A stretch of DNA of 64,000 bases from Mycobacterium syngnathidarum (GTDB lineage Bacteria; Actinomycetota; Actinomycetes; Mycobacteriales; Mycobacteriaceae). The DNA lies in contig NZ_MLCL01000089.1 in the NCBI RefSeq assembly GCF_001942625.1, positions 124,001-188,000 of the forward strand, written 5' to 3'. Below, one piece after another: positions 8,946 through 18,227 of this stretch (the first letter of the stretch is position 1; the number at the start of each line of letters is the position of its first letter). The notes under the pieces were generated by a model. That model did no database searches and had not been told where the DNA came from. It saw only the letters and a program-made list of their open reading frames with translations. The translations under genes and the position numbers were made by a program.

Positions 8946-10025
8946 TCAGGCTGACACTGTCGCAGCGGCAGGCTCGACCGTCACCTTGATGGCCTCACCG
9001 TTCTGCACGATCGAGAACGCGTCGAGCACGTCGTCCAGCGGTATGTGGCGCGTGATGAGGTCCTTCACGGGCACCTGGCCGGTCGAGATGTACTGCAATG
9101 CGCGCTTGTTGTGCTCCGGCGCGGAGCCGTTGGCACCGTGGATGTGCAACTGCCGGTAGTGCACCACATTCGAATCGCATGTGATGGTCGGGTTGGTCTT
9201 CGGCAGTCCGCCGAAGAAAGAGATGCGCCCGTTACGGGCCGCCATGGCGATGGCCTGTTCCTGGGTCACGTTGGCCGCGGTGGCGGTGATGACGACGTCG
9301 GCGCCGCGGCCGCCGGTCAGTTCCATCACCTTCTCGACGACGTCGACCTCCCCGGCGTTGATCACCTCATCGGGATGCACGGCGTCGGCCGACATCTCGA
9401 GCCGGCTTTCGTTCACGTCGACGAGATAGACCGGGCCGCAGTTGTGTACACCGCGCGCGATGCGGATGTGCATGCAGCCGATGGGGCCGGCACCGAACAC
9501 CACGACGGTGTCGCCCTCTTCGATCCCGAGCAGATCCTGCGCGTTGATGGCACACGCGAACGGTTCGGCCGCCGACGCCTCGTCGTAGCCGACGTTGTCC
9601 GGAATGCGGTTCAGCCCATCGACTTTGAGTACCTGGCGCGGAACGATCATGTACTCGGCGAAACCGCCGTCGTACTGGTAGCCCATCGATGTCTGGTTCT
9701 GGCACACGGCCATCCAGCCCTTGCGGCACTCGTGACACTCTCCGCACGGGACCGCGGCGATCACCTGAACCCGGTCTCCCTCGGCCCAGTCGGTGCCATA
9801 AGTGGAATTCACGTCGGCACCCACCTCCACGATGTCACCGGCGATCTCGTGGCCGATGGTGCGCGGCGGGGTCAGGTTCTGGTGCCCGTTGTGCAGGATC
9901 TTGACGTCGGTGCCGCAGGTGGAGCAGTTGCGCACCCGGATTTTCACCTCGTCAGGGCCGCACTGGGGCTCCGGCACATCCTCCAGCCGGACATCTTCCG
10001 GGGCGTAGTAACGCAGGGCTTTCAT
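8946..10025 (-). CDS. Zinc-dependent alcohol/polyol dehydrogenase (MDR family)
   Basis: A 359-residue medium-chain dehydrogenase. The catalytic zinc site is seen in CSTCGTD and GHEIAGDIVEVG. The structural zinc cysteines are in CGECHECRKGWMAVC, and the Rossmann motif is VVFGAGPIGCM. Its position, divergent from a mannitol-type PTS permease and a DeoR repressor, suggests a polyol or polyol-phosphate substrate such as sorbitol, mannitol or their phosphates. It is not of the usual mannitol-1-phosphate dehydrogenase (MtlD) family. Substrate assignment is inference only. Confidence 0.88.
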   Translation of the reverse strand: MKALRYYAPEDVRLEDVPEPQCGPDEVKIRVRNCSTCGTDVKILHNGHQNLTPPRTIGHEIAGDIVEVGADVNSTYGTDWAEGDRVQVIAAVPCGECHECRKGWMAVCQNQTSMGYQYDGGFAEYMIVPRQVLKVDGLNRIPDNVGYDEASAAEPFACAINAQDLLGIEEGDTVVVFGAGPIGCMHIRIARGVHNCGPVYLVDVNESRLEMSADAVHPDEVINAGEVDVVEKVMELTGGRGADVVITATAANVTQEQAIAMAARNGRISFFGGLPKTNPTITCDSNVVHYRQLHIHGANGSAPEHNKRALQYISTGQVPVKDLITRHIPLDDVLDAFSIVQNGEAIKVTVEPAAATVSA

Positions 10026-10218
10026 GGCGGTCCTCTCGGCTCACAGGGACTGGCGGTAAGCGGTTGGTATCAGCACCCTAACGCCAATCCGGTCATAAAA
10101 CCACAGTTTCTTACGCCCATTTACGCCCGATTGCTTGCATTGATGCCCGTTTATGGGGTGTACTGGGTACGCATGTGACCGGCGTCACCCAGCAGCCGGC
10201 AAGATCGGAGGTCGTCAG
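10026..10218. promoter_or_regulatory. Divergent promoter region with candidate DeoR-type operator repeats
   Basis: A 193-bp gap between the divergent dehydrogenase and PTS genes. The 11-mer GCCCATTTACG (10115-10125) recurs as GCCCGTTTATG (10145-10155), a direct repeat 30 bp apart, about three helical turns. A further TTACGCCC pair overlaps the first copy. Direct repeats of this kind are typical binding sites for DeoR/GlpR-family repressors such as the one at the end of the operon. Confidence 0.45.
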
Positions 10219-12174
10219 ATGTCCACTGTCGAAGCGCCACGCACCGGGGTTCGGGTGCACGTGCAGAAGCTGGGCACCTCGCTGTCGAACATGGTGATGC
10301 CGAATATCGGCGCCTTCATCGCCTGGGGCCTGATCACGGCCCTGTTCATCGAGCAGGGCTGGTTGCAGGCCATCTTCTCCGGACTCAGAGACCCTGATGG
10401 CTGGGTGGCCAGGATCGGCGGCTGGGGCAGCTATGACGGCGCGGGCATCGTCGGCCCGATGATCACCTACCTGCTGCCGGTCCTGATCGGATACACCGGC
10501 GGCCGGATGATCCACGGCAACCGCGGCGCCGTCGTCGGCGCGATCGCCACCATGGGGGTGGTCGCCGGCGCCGACGTCCCGATGTTCATGGGCGCGATGA
10601 TCATGGGGCCGCTGGGCGGCTGGGCGATGAAGAAGGCCGACGCGCTCTGGGAGGGCAAGATCCGGCCGGGCTTCGAGATGCTCGTCGACAACTTCTCGGC
10701 AGGCATCCTGGGCATGCTGCTGGCCATCCTGGGGTTCTTCGGCATCGGACCGATCGTGTCGTCGTTCACGCGCGCCGCCGGAAACGCGGTGGACTTCCTG
10801 GTCAACCATGACCTGCTGCCCCTGACCTCATTGCTCATCGAACCGGCGAAGGTGCTGTTCCTCAACAACGCCATCAACCACGGGGTACTGACACCGCTGG
10901 GCACCACCCAGGCGTTGGACACCGGCAAGTCGATTCTGTTCCTGCTGGAGACCAACCCCGGGCCCGGCCTGGGAGTCCTGTTGGCGTTCATGGTGTTCGG
11001 CCGGGGCGCTGCCCGCGCCTCGGCACCGGGAGCCGCGATCATCCAGTTCTTCGGCGGCATCCACGAGATCTACTTCCCGTACGTGCTGATGAAGCCCAAG
11101 CTCATCGCCGCGACCATTCTCGGCGGCATGACCGGCGTCTTCGTCAACGTGCTGTTCGGTTCCGGCCTGCGCGCCCCGGCCGCGCCCGGCTCGATCATCG
11201 CGATCTACGCGCAGACCGCAAGCGGCAGCTTCCTCGGCGTGACGTTGTCGGTGCTCGCGGCCACCGCTGTCTCGTTCACCGTCGCCTCATTGCTGCTCAA
11301 GACCGACCGGGCAGCTGACGAACCCGATCTGGCCGTGGCCACCGCTGAGATGGAGGCCCTCAAAGGCAAGAAGTCCAGCGTCGCTTCCGCCCTGGTGGGT
11401 GCGGCCCGGGGTCCGGTGTCCAGCATCGTGTTCGCCTGCGACGCCGGCATGGGCTCCTCGGCGATGGGCGCCTCGGTGCTGCGCAAGAAGATCCGTTCCG
11501 CAGGCTTCGGCGACATCACCGTGACCAACCAATCGATCGCGAACCTCACCGACAACTACGACCTGGTGGTCACCCACCGCGACCTGACTGACCGGGCCCG
11601 CCTGAAAACCGGTTCAGCCGTTCATGTCTCGGTCGAGGACTTCATGAGTTCACCTCGCTACGACGAGATCGTGGAGATGCTGGGGAACACGAACTCGGGG
11701 GCTGCGGCCGGCGAGGTGGCCGAGGAACAGCCCGGGAGCACTGAAAACGACGTGCTGCCGCTGGATTCGATCGTGCTGGCAGGCACCGCCACCTCGGCGG
11801 AGGGCGCCATCGACGAGGCCGGTGCCCTGTTGGTCGCCGCGGACGCCGTCGAACCGACCTACGTGGATGCGATGCACGAGCGCGAGAAGTCGGTGTCGAC
11901 CTACATGGGCAACGGTCTGGCCATCCCGCACGGCACCAACGAGGCCAAGACCGCGATCCGCCGCACCGGGATCTCCTTCGTGCGCTATCCCGAACCGATC
12001 GACTGGAACGGTAAGCCCGCTGAGTTCGTCGTCGGCATCGCCGGGTTGGGCAATGACCACATGGCGCTACTGACCAAGATCGCGCACGTCTTCCTCGACA
12101 AGGACGAGGTGGCCCGGCTGCGGGCGGCGACCAGCGCCGACGAGGTGCGCGCGGTGCTTTCCGACAGCAAATAG
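10219..12174 (+). CDS. mtlA: PTS mannitol-type permease, fused IICBA
   Basis: A 651-residue permease. A membrane IIC domain (about 1-365) contains GNRGAVVGAIATMG and the FFGGIHEIYFPYVLMKP signature. The IIB domain has its phosphocysteine in FACDAGMGSS (about residue 406). The IIA domain has its phosphohistidine in GLAIPHGTNEAK (about residue 571). It imports and phosphorylates a hexitol. The ATG at 10219 follows GGAGG; a longer in-frame GTG at 10153 has no good ribosome site. HPr and enzyme I are not encoded here. A DeoR regulator follows after 26 bp. Confidence 0.93.
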   Translation: MSTVEAPRTGVRVHVQKLGTSLSNMVMPNIGAFIAWGLITALFIEQGWLQAIFSGLRDPDGWVARIGGWGSYDGAGIVGPMITYLLPVLIGYTGGRMIHGNRGAVVGAIATMGVVAGADVPMFMGAMIMGPLGGWAMKKADALWEGKIRPGFEMLVDNFSAGILGMLLAILGFFGIGPIVSSFTRAAGNAVDFLVNHDLLPLTSLLIEPAKVLFLNNAINHGVLTPLGTTQALDTGKSILFLLETNPGPGLGVLLAFMVFGRGAARASAPGAAIIQFFGGIHEIYFPYVLMKPKLIAATILGGMTGVFVNVLFGSGLRAPAAPGSIIAIYAQTASGSFLGVTLSVLAATAVSFTVASLLLKTDRAADEPDLAVATAEMEALKGKKSSVASALVGAARGPVSSIVFACDAGMGSSAMGASVLRKKIRSAGFGDITVTNQSIANLTDNYDLVVTHRDLTDRARLKTGSAVHVSVEDFMSSPRYDEIVEMLGNTNSGAAAGEVAEEQPGSTENDVLPLDSIVLAGTATSAEGAIDEAGALLVAADAVEPTYVDAMHEREKSVSTYMGNGLAIPHGTNEAKTAIRRTGISFVRYPEPIDWNGKPAEFVVGIAGLGNDHMALLTKIAHVFLDKDEVARLRAATSADEVRAVLSDSK

Positions 12175-12200
12175 CCGACGCCGCAGCCTGGTGCCCCAGA

Positions 12201-12968
12201 ATGGCAAGCGTGGATTCAGATACCCGCCAGAGTCGCATCGTCGAGTTCGCGCGCAGCCGGGGCCGTGTCGACGTGCTGGCGCTGGCCGACGAACTCGACG
12301 TCGCGGCCGAGACCATCCGCCGTGATCTCAAGGCATTGGCCGGCAGGCGACTGCTCAAGCGTGTGCACGGCGGCGCGATCCCACTGGAGACCGCCGCGTT
12401 CGAATCCACCGTCGAATACCGCAGCCAAGTGGACCTGGCTCAGAAGCACCGCATCGCGGCCGCGGCGGCACATCTGTTGCACGGCGCCGAAACCGTCTAC
12501 CTGGACGAGGGTTTCACGCCACGGCTGATCGCCGAACAGCTCGCCGAGCAGGAACTCACCGTGGTGACATCCTCGCTGCTGGCCGCCGAAGCGCTGGCGC
12601 ACAGCGAAACCGTCACCGTACTGATGATCGGTGGGCGAATGCGAGGACGCACCCTGGCCACCGTCGACCAGTGGGCGGTGGAGCGACTGAGCAGCCTGGT
12701 CATCGACATCGCCTTCCTCGGCACCAACGGGATCACCGTTGAACATGGCCTCACCACACCTGATCCCGCGGTGGCAGCGGTGAAGCAGACGGCGGTGAAG
12801 GTCGCTCAGCGGTGTGTACTGGTGGCCGCACATTCCAAGTTCGGGGAAACGAGTTTCTGCCGATTCGCGCACGTCTCCGATTTCGAGTCGATCGTCACCG
12901 GCACCGAGTTGCCCGCGGAAGAAGCGCGGCGCTATGAAGCGCTGGGGCCGTCGGTGATCCGCGCCTGA
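12201..12968 (+). CDS. DeoR/GlpR-family sugar-operon repressor
   Basis: A 255-residue regulator. The N-terminal DeoR helix-turn-helix (SRGRVDVLALADELDVAAETIRRDLKAL) is followed by LKRVHGGA and a sugar-phosphate-sensing domain ending in the SKFGETSF motif. It follows the PTS gene by 26 bp and is presumably co-transcribed. It is expected to repress the PTS gene and the divergent dehydrogenase until a sugar phosphate accumulates, probably through the direct repeats in 10115-10155. Confidence 0.9.
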   Translation: MASVDSDTRQSRIVEFARSRGRVDVLALADELDVAAETIRRDLKALAGRRLLKRVHGGAIPLETAAFESTVEYRSQVDLAQKHRIAAAAAHLLHGAETVYLDEGFTPRLIAEQLAEQELTVVTSSLLAAEALAHSETVTVLMIGGRMRGRTLATVDQWAVERLSSLVIDIAFLGTNGITVEHGLTTPDPAVAAVKQTAVKVAQRCVLVAAHSKFGETSFCRFAHVSDFESIVTGTELPAEEARRYEALGPSVIRA

Positions 12969-12977
12969 CGGCCGGCG

Positions 12978-13835
12978 TCAGCCCTTGGCCGGGGCTGCGA
13001 CCGTATCCACGGTGACCAGATCCGTCGGCCTGCGGCGGGACGGCGCGGGCTTGCCGTGGGTCGCGTAGATCACCAGTCCGACGAACGCGAGGCCGCCGAC
13101 GAGATTGCCCAGTACCGTGGGGATCTCGTTCCAGATCAGGTAGTCACTGATCGTGAAGTCACCACCGAGCATGAGCCCGGACGGAAACAGGAACATGTTG
13201 ACGATCGAGTGCTCGAAGCCGAGATAGAAGAACACCGTGATCGGCATCCACATCGCGATCACCTTGCCGGGCAGGCTGTCCGACATCATCGCTCCGACCA
13301 CGCCGGTCGAGACCATCCAGTTGCACATCACACCGCGCAGGAACAGCGTCAACATTCCGGCGGCGCCATGATCGGCGTATCCCACGGTGCGTCCCACACC
13401 GATCTGACCGATGGCCTGCCCGACGGCATCCGGCTCGACGCTGAAGCCATAGGTGAAGTAGATCGCCATGAACAGCGCGACAGTGAGGGCGCCGGCAAAG
13501 TTGCCGATGAACACCAAGCCCCAGTTGCGCAGCAGCGCAGCGATGTTCACCCCGGGACGTCTGTCGAGCCACGCCAACGGTACGAGAGTGAACACCGCCG
13601 TCAACAGATCGAATCCGAGCAGATGCAGGATGCAGAAACCGACCGGGAACAGGACAGCCCCCAGCAAGGGCTCGCCGGTGCGCACGGAGATCGTCACCGC
13701 GAACGCCGCCGCGAGGGCGAGAATCGCCCCGGCCATATAGGCGCGGATGAGCGTGTCGCGGGTCGACATGAAGACCTTGGATTCGCCGGCATCGATGATC
13801 CGGGTGGCAAGTTCCTGAGGTTTGACGTAGGACAT
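12978..13835 (-). CDS. Formate/nitrite-transporter (FNT) family channel
   Basis: A 285-residue membrane protein with six predicted helices and FNT-family features, including FIGNFAGALTVALFMA, the RGVMCNWMV segment and GFEHSIVNMF near helix 5. FNT proteins conduct small monovalent anions: formate, nitrite, hydrosulfide. The ATG at 13835 follows GGAAGG; the upstream GTG at 13865 would overlap cyanase. It lies 23 bp downstream of the cyanase gene, with no formate or nitrite enzyme nearby. Cyanate (OCN-) as its cargo is therefore a reasonable inference. Confidence 0.9.
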   Translation of the reverse strand: MSYVKPQELATRIIDAGESKVFMSTRDTLIRAYMAGAILALAAAFAVTISVRTGEPLLGAVLFPVGFCILHLLGFDLLTAVFTLVPLAWLDRRPGVNIAALLRNWGLVFIGNFAGALTVALFMAIYFTYGFSVEPDAVGQAIGQIGVGRTVGYADHGAAGMLTLFLRGVMCNWMVSTGVVGAMMSDSLPGKVIAMWMPITVFFYLGFEHSIVNMFLFPSGLMLGGDFTISDYLIWNEIPTVLGNLVGGLAFVGLVIYATHGKPAPSRRRPTDLVTVDTVAAPAKG

Positions 13836-13858
13836 GGACGGGCTTCCTTCCTGACGGA

Positions 13859-14296
13859 TTACCACTGGTAGGGCAGAAACTTGCCGTCGATGGTCACGAC
13901 GACACGATCTCCATCCGGATGTGCCCGCCGTTCGAACGACACATTGCAGTTGATTGCGCTCATGATTCCGTCACCAAACTCCTCGTGGATCAACGCTTTG
14001 AACGCAGGGCCGTATACGTTGATCAGCTCCACGAAGCGATAGATCGTCGGGTCCGTGGACAGCGACGGATCAGCTGTCCGATACGGTTGCCGCTGCAACG
14101 CGGCCACCGATTCACCGCTCAGGGCGAGCAACTCCCCTACCGCCGCCGCCTCCTTCTGGTGTAAGGGGTGACTTCCCAAGAGTGCAGCGACAGTCCAGAC
14201 GAGCGGTCGCTCGATGTGATCGGCGATCTCCTGCCAGCCGATGCCGGTCTCGATGCGACGTTCTTCGATCTCGGTGTATCCCGGGGTGCACGCCAC
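13859..14296 (-). CDS. cynS: Cyanase (cyanate hydratase)
   Basis: A 145-residue protein. The catalytic Arg and Glu lie in YRFVELINVYGPAFKAL and the catalytic Ser in GIMSAINCNVSFE. It converts cyanate and bicarbonate to ammonia and CO2. The GTG at 14296 is chosen because AAGGAGG lies 6 nt upstream; the ATG at 14326 has no visible ribosome site. An N-terminal helical bundle resembling an HTH is normal for the family. The FNT channel gene follows after 23 bp. Confidence 0.93.
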   Translation of the reverse strand: MACTPGYTEIEERRIETGIGWQEIADHIERPLVWTVAALLGSHPLHQKEAAAVGELLALSGESVAALQRQPYRTADPSLSTDPTIYRFVELINVYGPAFKALIHEEFGDGIMSAINCNVSFERRAHPDGDRVVVTIDGKFLPYQW

Positions 14297-14504
14297 GAAA
14301 CGCCTCCTTGTAGGTGCCGAAGTCATGCGATCGCTATCGACCGCCGTCCTTCATGTCACCGCTTCGGGGCCGCGCTGCCAATGGCAAAAGGCGCACGTAA
14401 TACGGCATTTCGCGCACACTCCTGGATTAACCGGTGCGTAACGAGCGGGGAAACAGGCCGAAACGCCTGGCATTTACCTTTTTCGCAAACTCAGGGAAAT
14501 TCAG

Positions 14505-15290
14505 GTGGGACCAATGGGCACCCGGACAAGCCACGCTACCAACCCCCTCGGCACCGCAGCCTTGTTGGCAGTGATCGACATCGCGCCGACCCCGCTATGG
14601 GTGATTGACGCCGACGGCACTGTCGCCCTGGCCAATCGAGCAGCACTCGACACTCTCGGTTACCGCTCTGCCGGTGAGGTGATCGGCGCGCCGAGCCACG
14701 ACACCCTGCACGAGTGGCGGCCTGACGGGTCACGCTACCCATCACACTCCTGCCCGATCATGGAGGAACGCCTGTCCTGCACGCCGGATCACGAATGGTT
14801 CATCACCCGTGCCGGCCAGCCGATTCCGGTCACCTGGTCTGCGCGCCCACTCGGTATCGAAGGATCACGCCTACTGTCGTTTTGCGACGCGACGGAACGG
14901 GTGGCCGCCCAACATGCCGTCGCCGACGAACACGATGTCCGAGCCGCGGTCGAAGCTGCCGCTGTTCCCTCCCGCACTCAGCTGCGCGCGCGTCTGCTCT
15001 CTCACGTCCACGCCCGATTCCGGGACCCGGATTTCACCCCAACCACACTGGCCGCCGAGGTGCACCTCTCGCTGCGCTCGGTACAGCAATTGCTGGCCGA
15101 AGCCGGCCGCTCACCGGCGACCGAGATCCGGCACAAGCGCCTAGAACTCGCCAGTGCGCTGATCACGCAGGGCTCGTCGGTGAGCCAGGCGTGCCGGAGC
15201 AGCGGCTTCACCGACCCCGGCACCTTCAACCGCGCCTTCCGGCGGCGGTTCGGCTCCTCGCCGAGCGAATGGGCGCGACGGTCCGGCTGA
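14505..15290 (+). CDS. PAS-domain AraC-family regulator
   Basis: About 261 residues. The N-terminal PAS domain (about 20-130, TPLWVIDADGTVALANRAAL) is followed by a linker and a C-terminal AraC double helix-turn-helix (about 165-258) ending FNRAFRRRFGSSPSEWA. It is divergent from the cyanase/FNT pair across a gap of about 210 bp, so it is the obvious candidate activator. Known cyanase regulators such as CynR are LysR-type, so a PAS-AraC would be different. The start may be GTG 14505 or ATG 14514; both have plausible purine tracts. Confidence 0.88.
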   Translation: MGPMGTRTSHATNPLGTAALLAVIDIAPTPLWVIDADGTVALANRAALDTLGYRSAGEVIGAPSHDTLHEWRPDGSRYPSHSCPIMEERLSCTPDHEWFITRAGQPIPVTWSARPLGIEGSRLLSFCDATERVAAQHAVADEHDVRAAVEAAAVPSRTQLRARLLSHVHARFRDPDFTPTTLAAEVHLSLRSVQQLLAEAGRSPATEIRHKRLELASALITQGSSVSQACRSSGFTDPGTFNRAFRRRFGSSPSEWARRSG

Positions 15291-15303
15291 GGACCGCGTA
15301 CCG

Positions 15304-16221
15304 CTACCCAGGGCCCCAGAACCGGCCCGCCCGCTGCGCGATCTCTTCCGGGTATTCGCCGTTGATGGCGTGGGAGGCCTCGGGCCACAGTTCGACCTGC
15401 CCGCGCCCCAACAGTCTGCGGGCGCGCCCCTCGGCGCGTACCGGGTCGAGCATGACGCTGCGTCCGGCGATCAAAGCCAGCACGGGCACGTCGAGGCCGC
15501 GCAGCTGCTCGTCGGTGAACAGTTTGGGCGCGGGCATACGTATCGTGAAATCCCTTGCTCCAGCTGAGATCAGCGCTGACTCGGTCTCGGCTTCGGATAC
15601 GTCGGCGCCACCGGATATCCAGCTCAGCACCCGGCTGCGCCAACGTTGTGGCACCGGGCCGAGCAATGCCATCGAGGCCAGAATTGCCTTGGCCGGGACC
15701 CCGGTGAAGGTGAACACCGGATCGAGCAGGGTCAGCGAGGCTGCCCTTGCGGGCCGGTGCACCGCACAGTTGGTCGCTGTCCAGCCGCCGATGGACACAC
15801 CGAGCAGATGCGCCTGGTCCAATCCGAGGCCGGCCAATGCCTCGTCGAGCCAATGCGCCTGGTCCGGACCACTACGAATCGCCTTGTGCTGCACCGACAG
15901 GCCCGCCTCGCCGAGCAGGTCGATGCCGTACACGGTGCGACACGCCAGCAACGGCCCGAGGTTGCTCCGGTACATCGGCGTCGACGCGTTGCGCCCCGGG
16001 AGCAGCACCACCGGCGCACCGGTGTCCGGCCCGGCGAAACGGTAGGCCCGCACGGACCCGAACGATGTTGGCACGTCGAACAATTCGAATGGCGGCAGGG
16101 CTGCCATCCCGGTTCGGTAGACGCCCAGGAAATGCTCGAACGCGGTATCGGAGACAAAGGCTCCCAACCCGCCCCGGTCCCACCGCCCCGCGATGTTGAC
16201 CGTGGGAACCCGCAGATCCAT
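15304..16221 (-). CDS. Alpha/beta hydrolase downstream of glmS
   Basis: A 305-residue alpha/beta-hydrolase with PVVLLPGRNAS for the oxyanion strand and the nucleophile elbow GVSIGG. The likely acid lies near ALIAGRSVMLD and the histidine in WPEASHAINGE. The ATG at 16221 is preferred because a longer frame starting at 16305 would overlap glmS. It sits 28 bp after the glmS stop and may be read through from it. The substrate is unknown. Confidence 0.85.
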   Translation of the reverse strand: MDLRVPTVNIAGRWDRGGLGAFVSDTAFEHFLGVYRTGMAALPPFELFDVPTSFGSVRAYRFAGPDTGAPVVLLPGRNASTPMYRSNLGPLLACRTVYGIDLLGEAGLSVQHKAIRSGPDQAHWLDEALAGLGLDQAHLLGVSIGGWTATNCAVHRPARAASLTLLDPVFTFTGVPAKAILASMALLGPVPQRWRSRVLSWISGGADVSEAETESALISAGARDFTIRMPAPKLFTDEQLRGLDVPVLALIAGRSVMLDPVRAEGRARRLLGRGQVELWPEASHAINGEYPEEIAQRAGRFWGPG

Positions 16222-16249
16222 AAAGTCGGCCCAACCGAGGGTGCAGCGC

Positions 16250-18127
16250 CTATTCGACCGTGACGGACTTGGCCAGGTTGCGCGGTTTGTCGACGTCATA
16301 CCCACGTGCCCGGGCCACCCCGGCCGCGAACACCTGTAGTGGGATGGTCGACAGCAACGGCTGGAAAAGCGTTGACACCGCCGGGATCTCGATCAGGTGA
16401 TCGGCGTAGGGCCGCACCGTGTCGTCACCCTCCTCGGCGATCACGATGGTCACCGCACCACGGGCCTGGATCTCGCGGATGTTGGACAGCAGCTTGGCGT
16501 GCAGCATCTGTGCGTTCTTGGGCGAGGGCATCACCACGATCACCGGCAGATCCTCGTCGATCAACGCGATCGGGCCATGTTTGAGCTCACCGGCGGCGAA
16601 ACCCTCGGCGTGCATGTAGGCCAGCTCCTTGAGCTTGAGCGCGCCCTCCAGCGCCACCGGGTAGCCGACGTGGCGGCCCAGGAACAGCACGGTGGGCGAC
16701 TTCGCGAACCGCTGCGCCAGCTGCCCCACCGAATCGATGCCGGCCAGCACCCGGTCGATCACCTCCGGCATGGCCTCAAGGTCGTGGTACTCGCGCTCGA
16801 CCTCATCGGGGTACTTGGTCCCACGGGCCTGCGCCAGGGCCAGCCCCACCAGGTAGTTCGCCGCGATCTGGGCCAGGAACGTCTTGGTGGCCGCCACGCC
16901 GATCTCCGGCCCGGCCCGGGTGTAGAGCACCGCGTCGGCCTCGCGCGGGATCTGGCTGCCGTTGGTGTTGCAGATCGCCAGCACCCTGGCCTTCTGCGTC
17001 TTGGCGTGCCGCACCGCTTCCAAGGTGTCGGCGGTCTCGCCGGACTGCGAGATCGCGATCACCAGGGTGCTGCGGTCCAGCACCGGATCCCGGTAGCGAA
17101 ACTCGCTGGCCAGCTCGACCTCGACGGGCAGCCGGGTCCAGTGCTCGATGGCGTACTTGGCCAGCAGACCCGAGTGGTAGGCGGTGCCGCACGCGACGAT
17201 GAAGACCTTGTCGATCTCGCGGAGCTCCTGATCGGACAGGCGCTGCTCGTCGAGCACGATGCGGCCGTCGACGAAATGCCCCAGCAGGGTGTCGGCGACC
17301 GCGGCGGGCTGCTCGGCGATCTCCTTGAGCATGAAGTAGTCGTATCCACCCTTTTCGGCGGCGTCGAGATCCCAGTCGATGTGGAACTCGCGGTAGTCAC
17401 GGCCGGCCTGCAGATCGTCGCGGCCGAAGAAGTCGGTGATCCGGTAGCCGCCGGCGGTCAGCACCACGGCCTGGTCCTGGCCGAGCTCCACGGCGTGCCG
17501 GGTGTGTTCGATGAATGCCGCCACGTCGGAGCCGACGAACATCTCGCCGTCACCGATGCCGACCACCAGCGGGGTGGACCGGCGCGCGGCCACGATCGTG
17601 TCCGGATCGTCGGCGTTGGCGAAAACCAGGGTGAAGTGGCCTTCCAGGCGCTGCAGCACCGCCAGCACTGATGCCGGGAAATCGCCCGCGGTGTTGCCCC
17701 TGGTGTACTGCCGCGACACCAGGTGCACGGCAACCTCGGAATCGGTATCGCTGGCGAACTCGACCCCGTCGGCTTCCAGTTCGGCGCGCAGGACGGCGAA
17801 GTTCTCGATGATGCCGTTGTGGACGACGGCGATCTTGGCCGCCGCGTCGCGATGCGGGTGGGCGTTGCGGTCGGTGGGGCGGCCATGGGTGGCCCAGCGG
17901 GTGTGGCCGAGGCCGGTACTGCCGGTCAGCACGCCATCGTCAGTCTCGGCGAGGGTGGTCTCCAGGTTGGCCAGCCGGCCCGCGCGGCGTCGCACCGTCA
18001 ACCCGCCGTTGCCATCGATCAGCGCGATTCCCGCGGAGTCGTAGCCCCGGTATTCCATGCGGCGAAGCGCGTCGACCACGATGTTGCGGGCCGGGCGCGT
18101 CCCGACGTAGCCGACGATTCCACACAT
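16250..18127 (-). CDS. glmS: Glutamine-fructose-6-phosphate aminotransferase (isomerizing)
   Basis: A 625-residue enzyme. The N-terminal Ntn glutaminase has its nucleophile Cys directly after Met (MCGIVGYVG), with HTRWATHG. Two SIS isomerase domains follow (SQSGETADTLEA; C-terminal KPRNLAKSVTVE). It makes glucosamine-6-phosphate for peptidoglycan and is upstream of GlmM, encoded at 25988-27328. The ATG at 18127 is fixed by the Cys2 requirement, which rules out the longer frame to 18190. The 100-bp upstream gap is too short for a glmS ribozyme and none is seen. Confidence 0.97.
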   Translation of the reverse strand: MCGIVGYVGTRPARNIVVDALRRMEYRGYDSAGIALIDGNGGLTVRRRAGRLANLETTLAETDDGVLTGSTGLGHTRWATHGRPTDRNAHPHRDAAAKIAVVHNGIIENFAVLRAELEADGVEFASDTDSEVAVHLVSRQYTRGNTAGDFPASVLAVLQRLEGHFTLVFANADDPDTIVAARRSTPLVVGIGDGEMFVGSDVAAFIEHTRHAVELGQDQAVVLTAGGYRITDFFGRDDLQAGRDYREFHIDWDLDAAEKGGYDYFMLKEIAEQPAAVADTLLGHFVDGRIVLDEQRLSDQELREIDKVFIVACGTAYHSGLLAKYAIEHWTRLPVEVELASEFRYRDPVLDRSTLVIAISQSGETADTLEAVRHAKTQKARVLAICNTNGSQIPREADAVLYTRAGPEIGVAATKTFLAQIAANYLVGLALAQARGTKYPDEVEREYHDLEAMPEVIDRVLAGIDSVGQLAQRFAKSPTVLFLGRHVGYPVALEGALKLKELAYMHAEGFAAGELKHGPIALIDEDLPVIVVMPSPKNAQMLHAKLLSNIREIQARGAVTIVIAEEGDDTVRPYADHLIEIPAVSTLFQPLLSTIPLQVFAAGVARARGYDVDKPRNLAKSVTVE

Positions 18128-18227
18128 AGGGTCCCAGGGTAGTGCAGTCGGAGCCCTGGCCCGATTTCCGCGCGACGCCGTTTGACGCATATCACGCGCA
18201 GCGGTGGCCCTGCGCTACGGTCAACCC

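Noticed and set aside
16222-16305. N-terminal extension of the hydrolase into glmS
   Set aside because: The extra 28 residues have no hydrolase similarity and overlap the glmS 3' end; ATG 16221 gives a normal start.
18128-18227. Possible glmS ribozyme
   Set aside because: The gap to the divergent gene is 100 bp and shows no such fold; the ribozyme is a Firmicutes feature.
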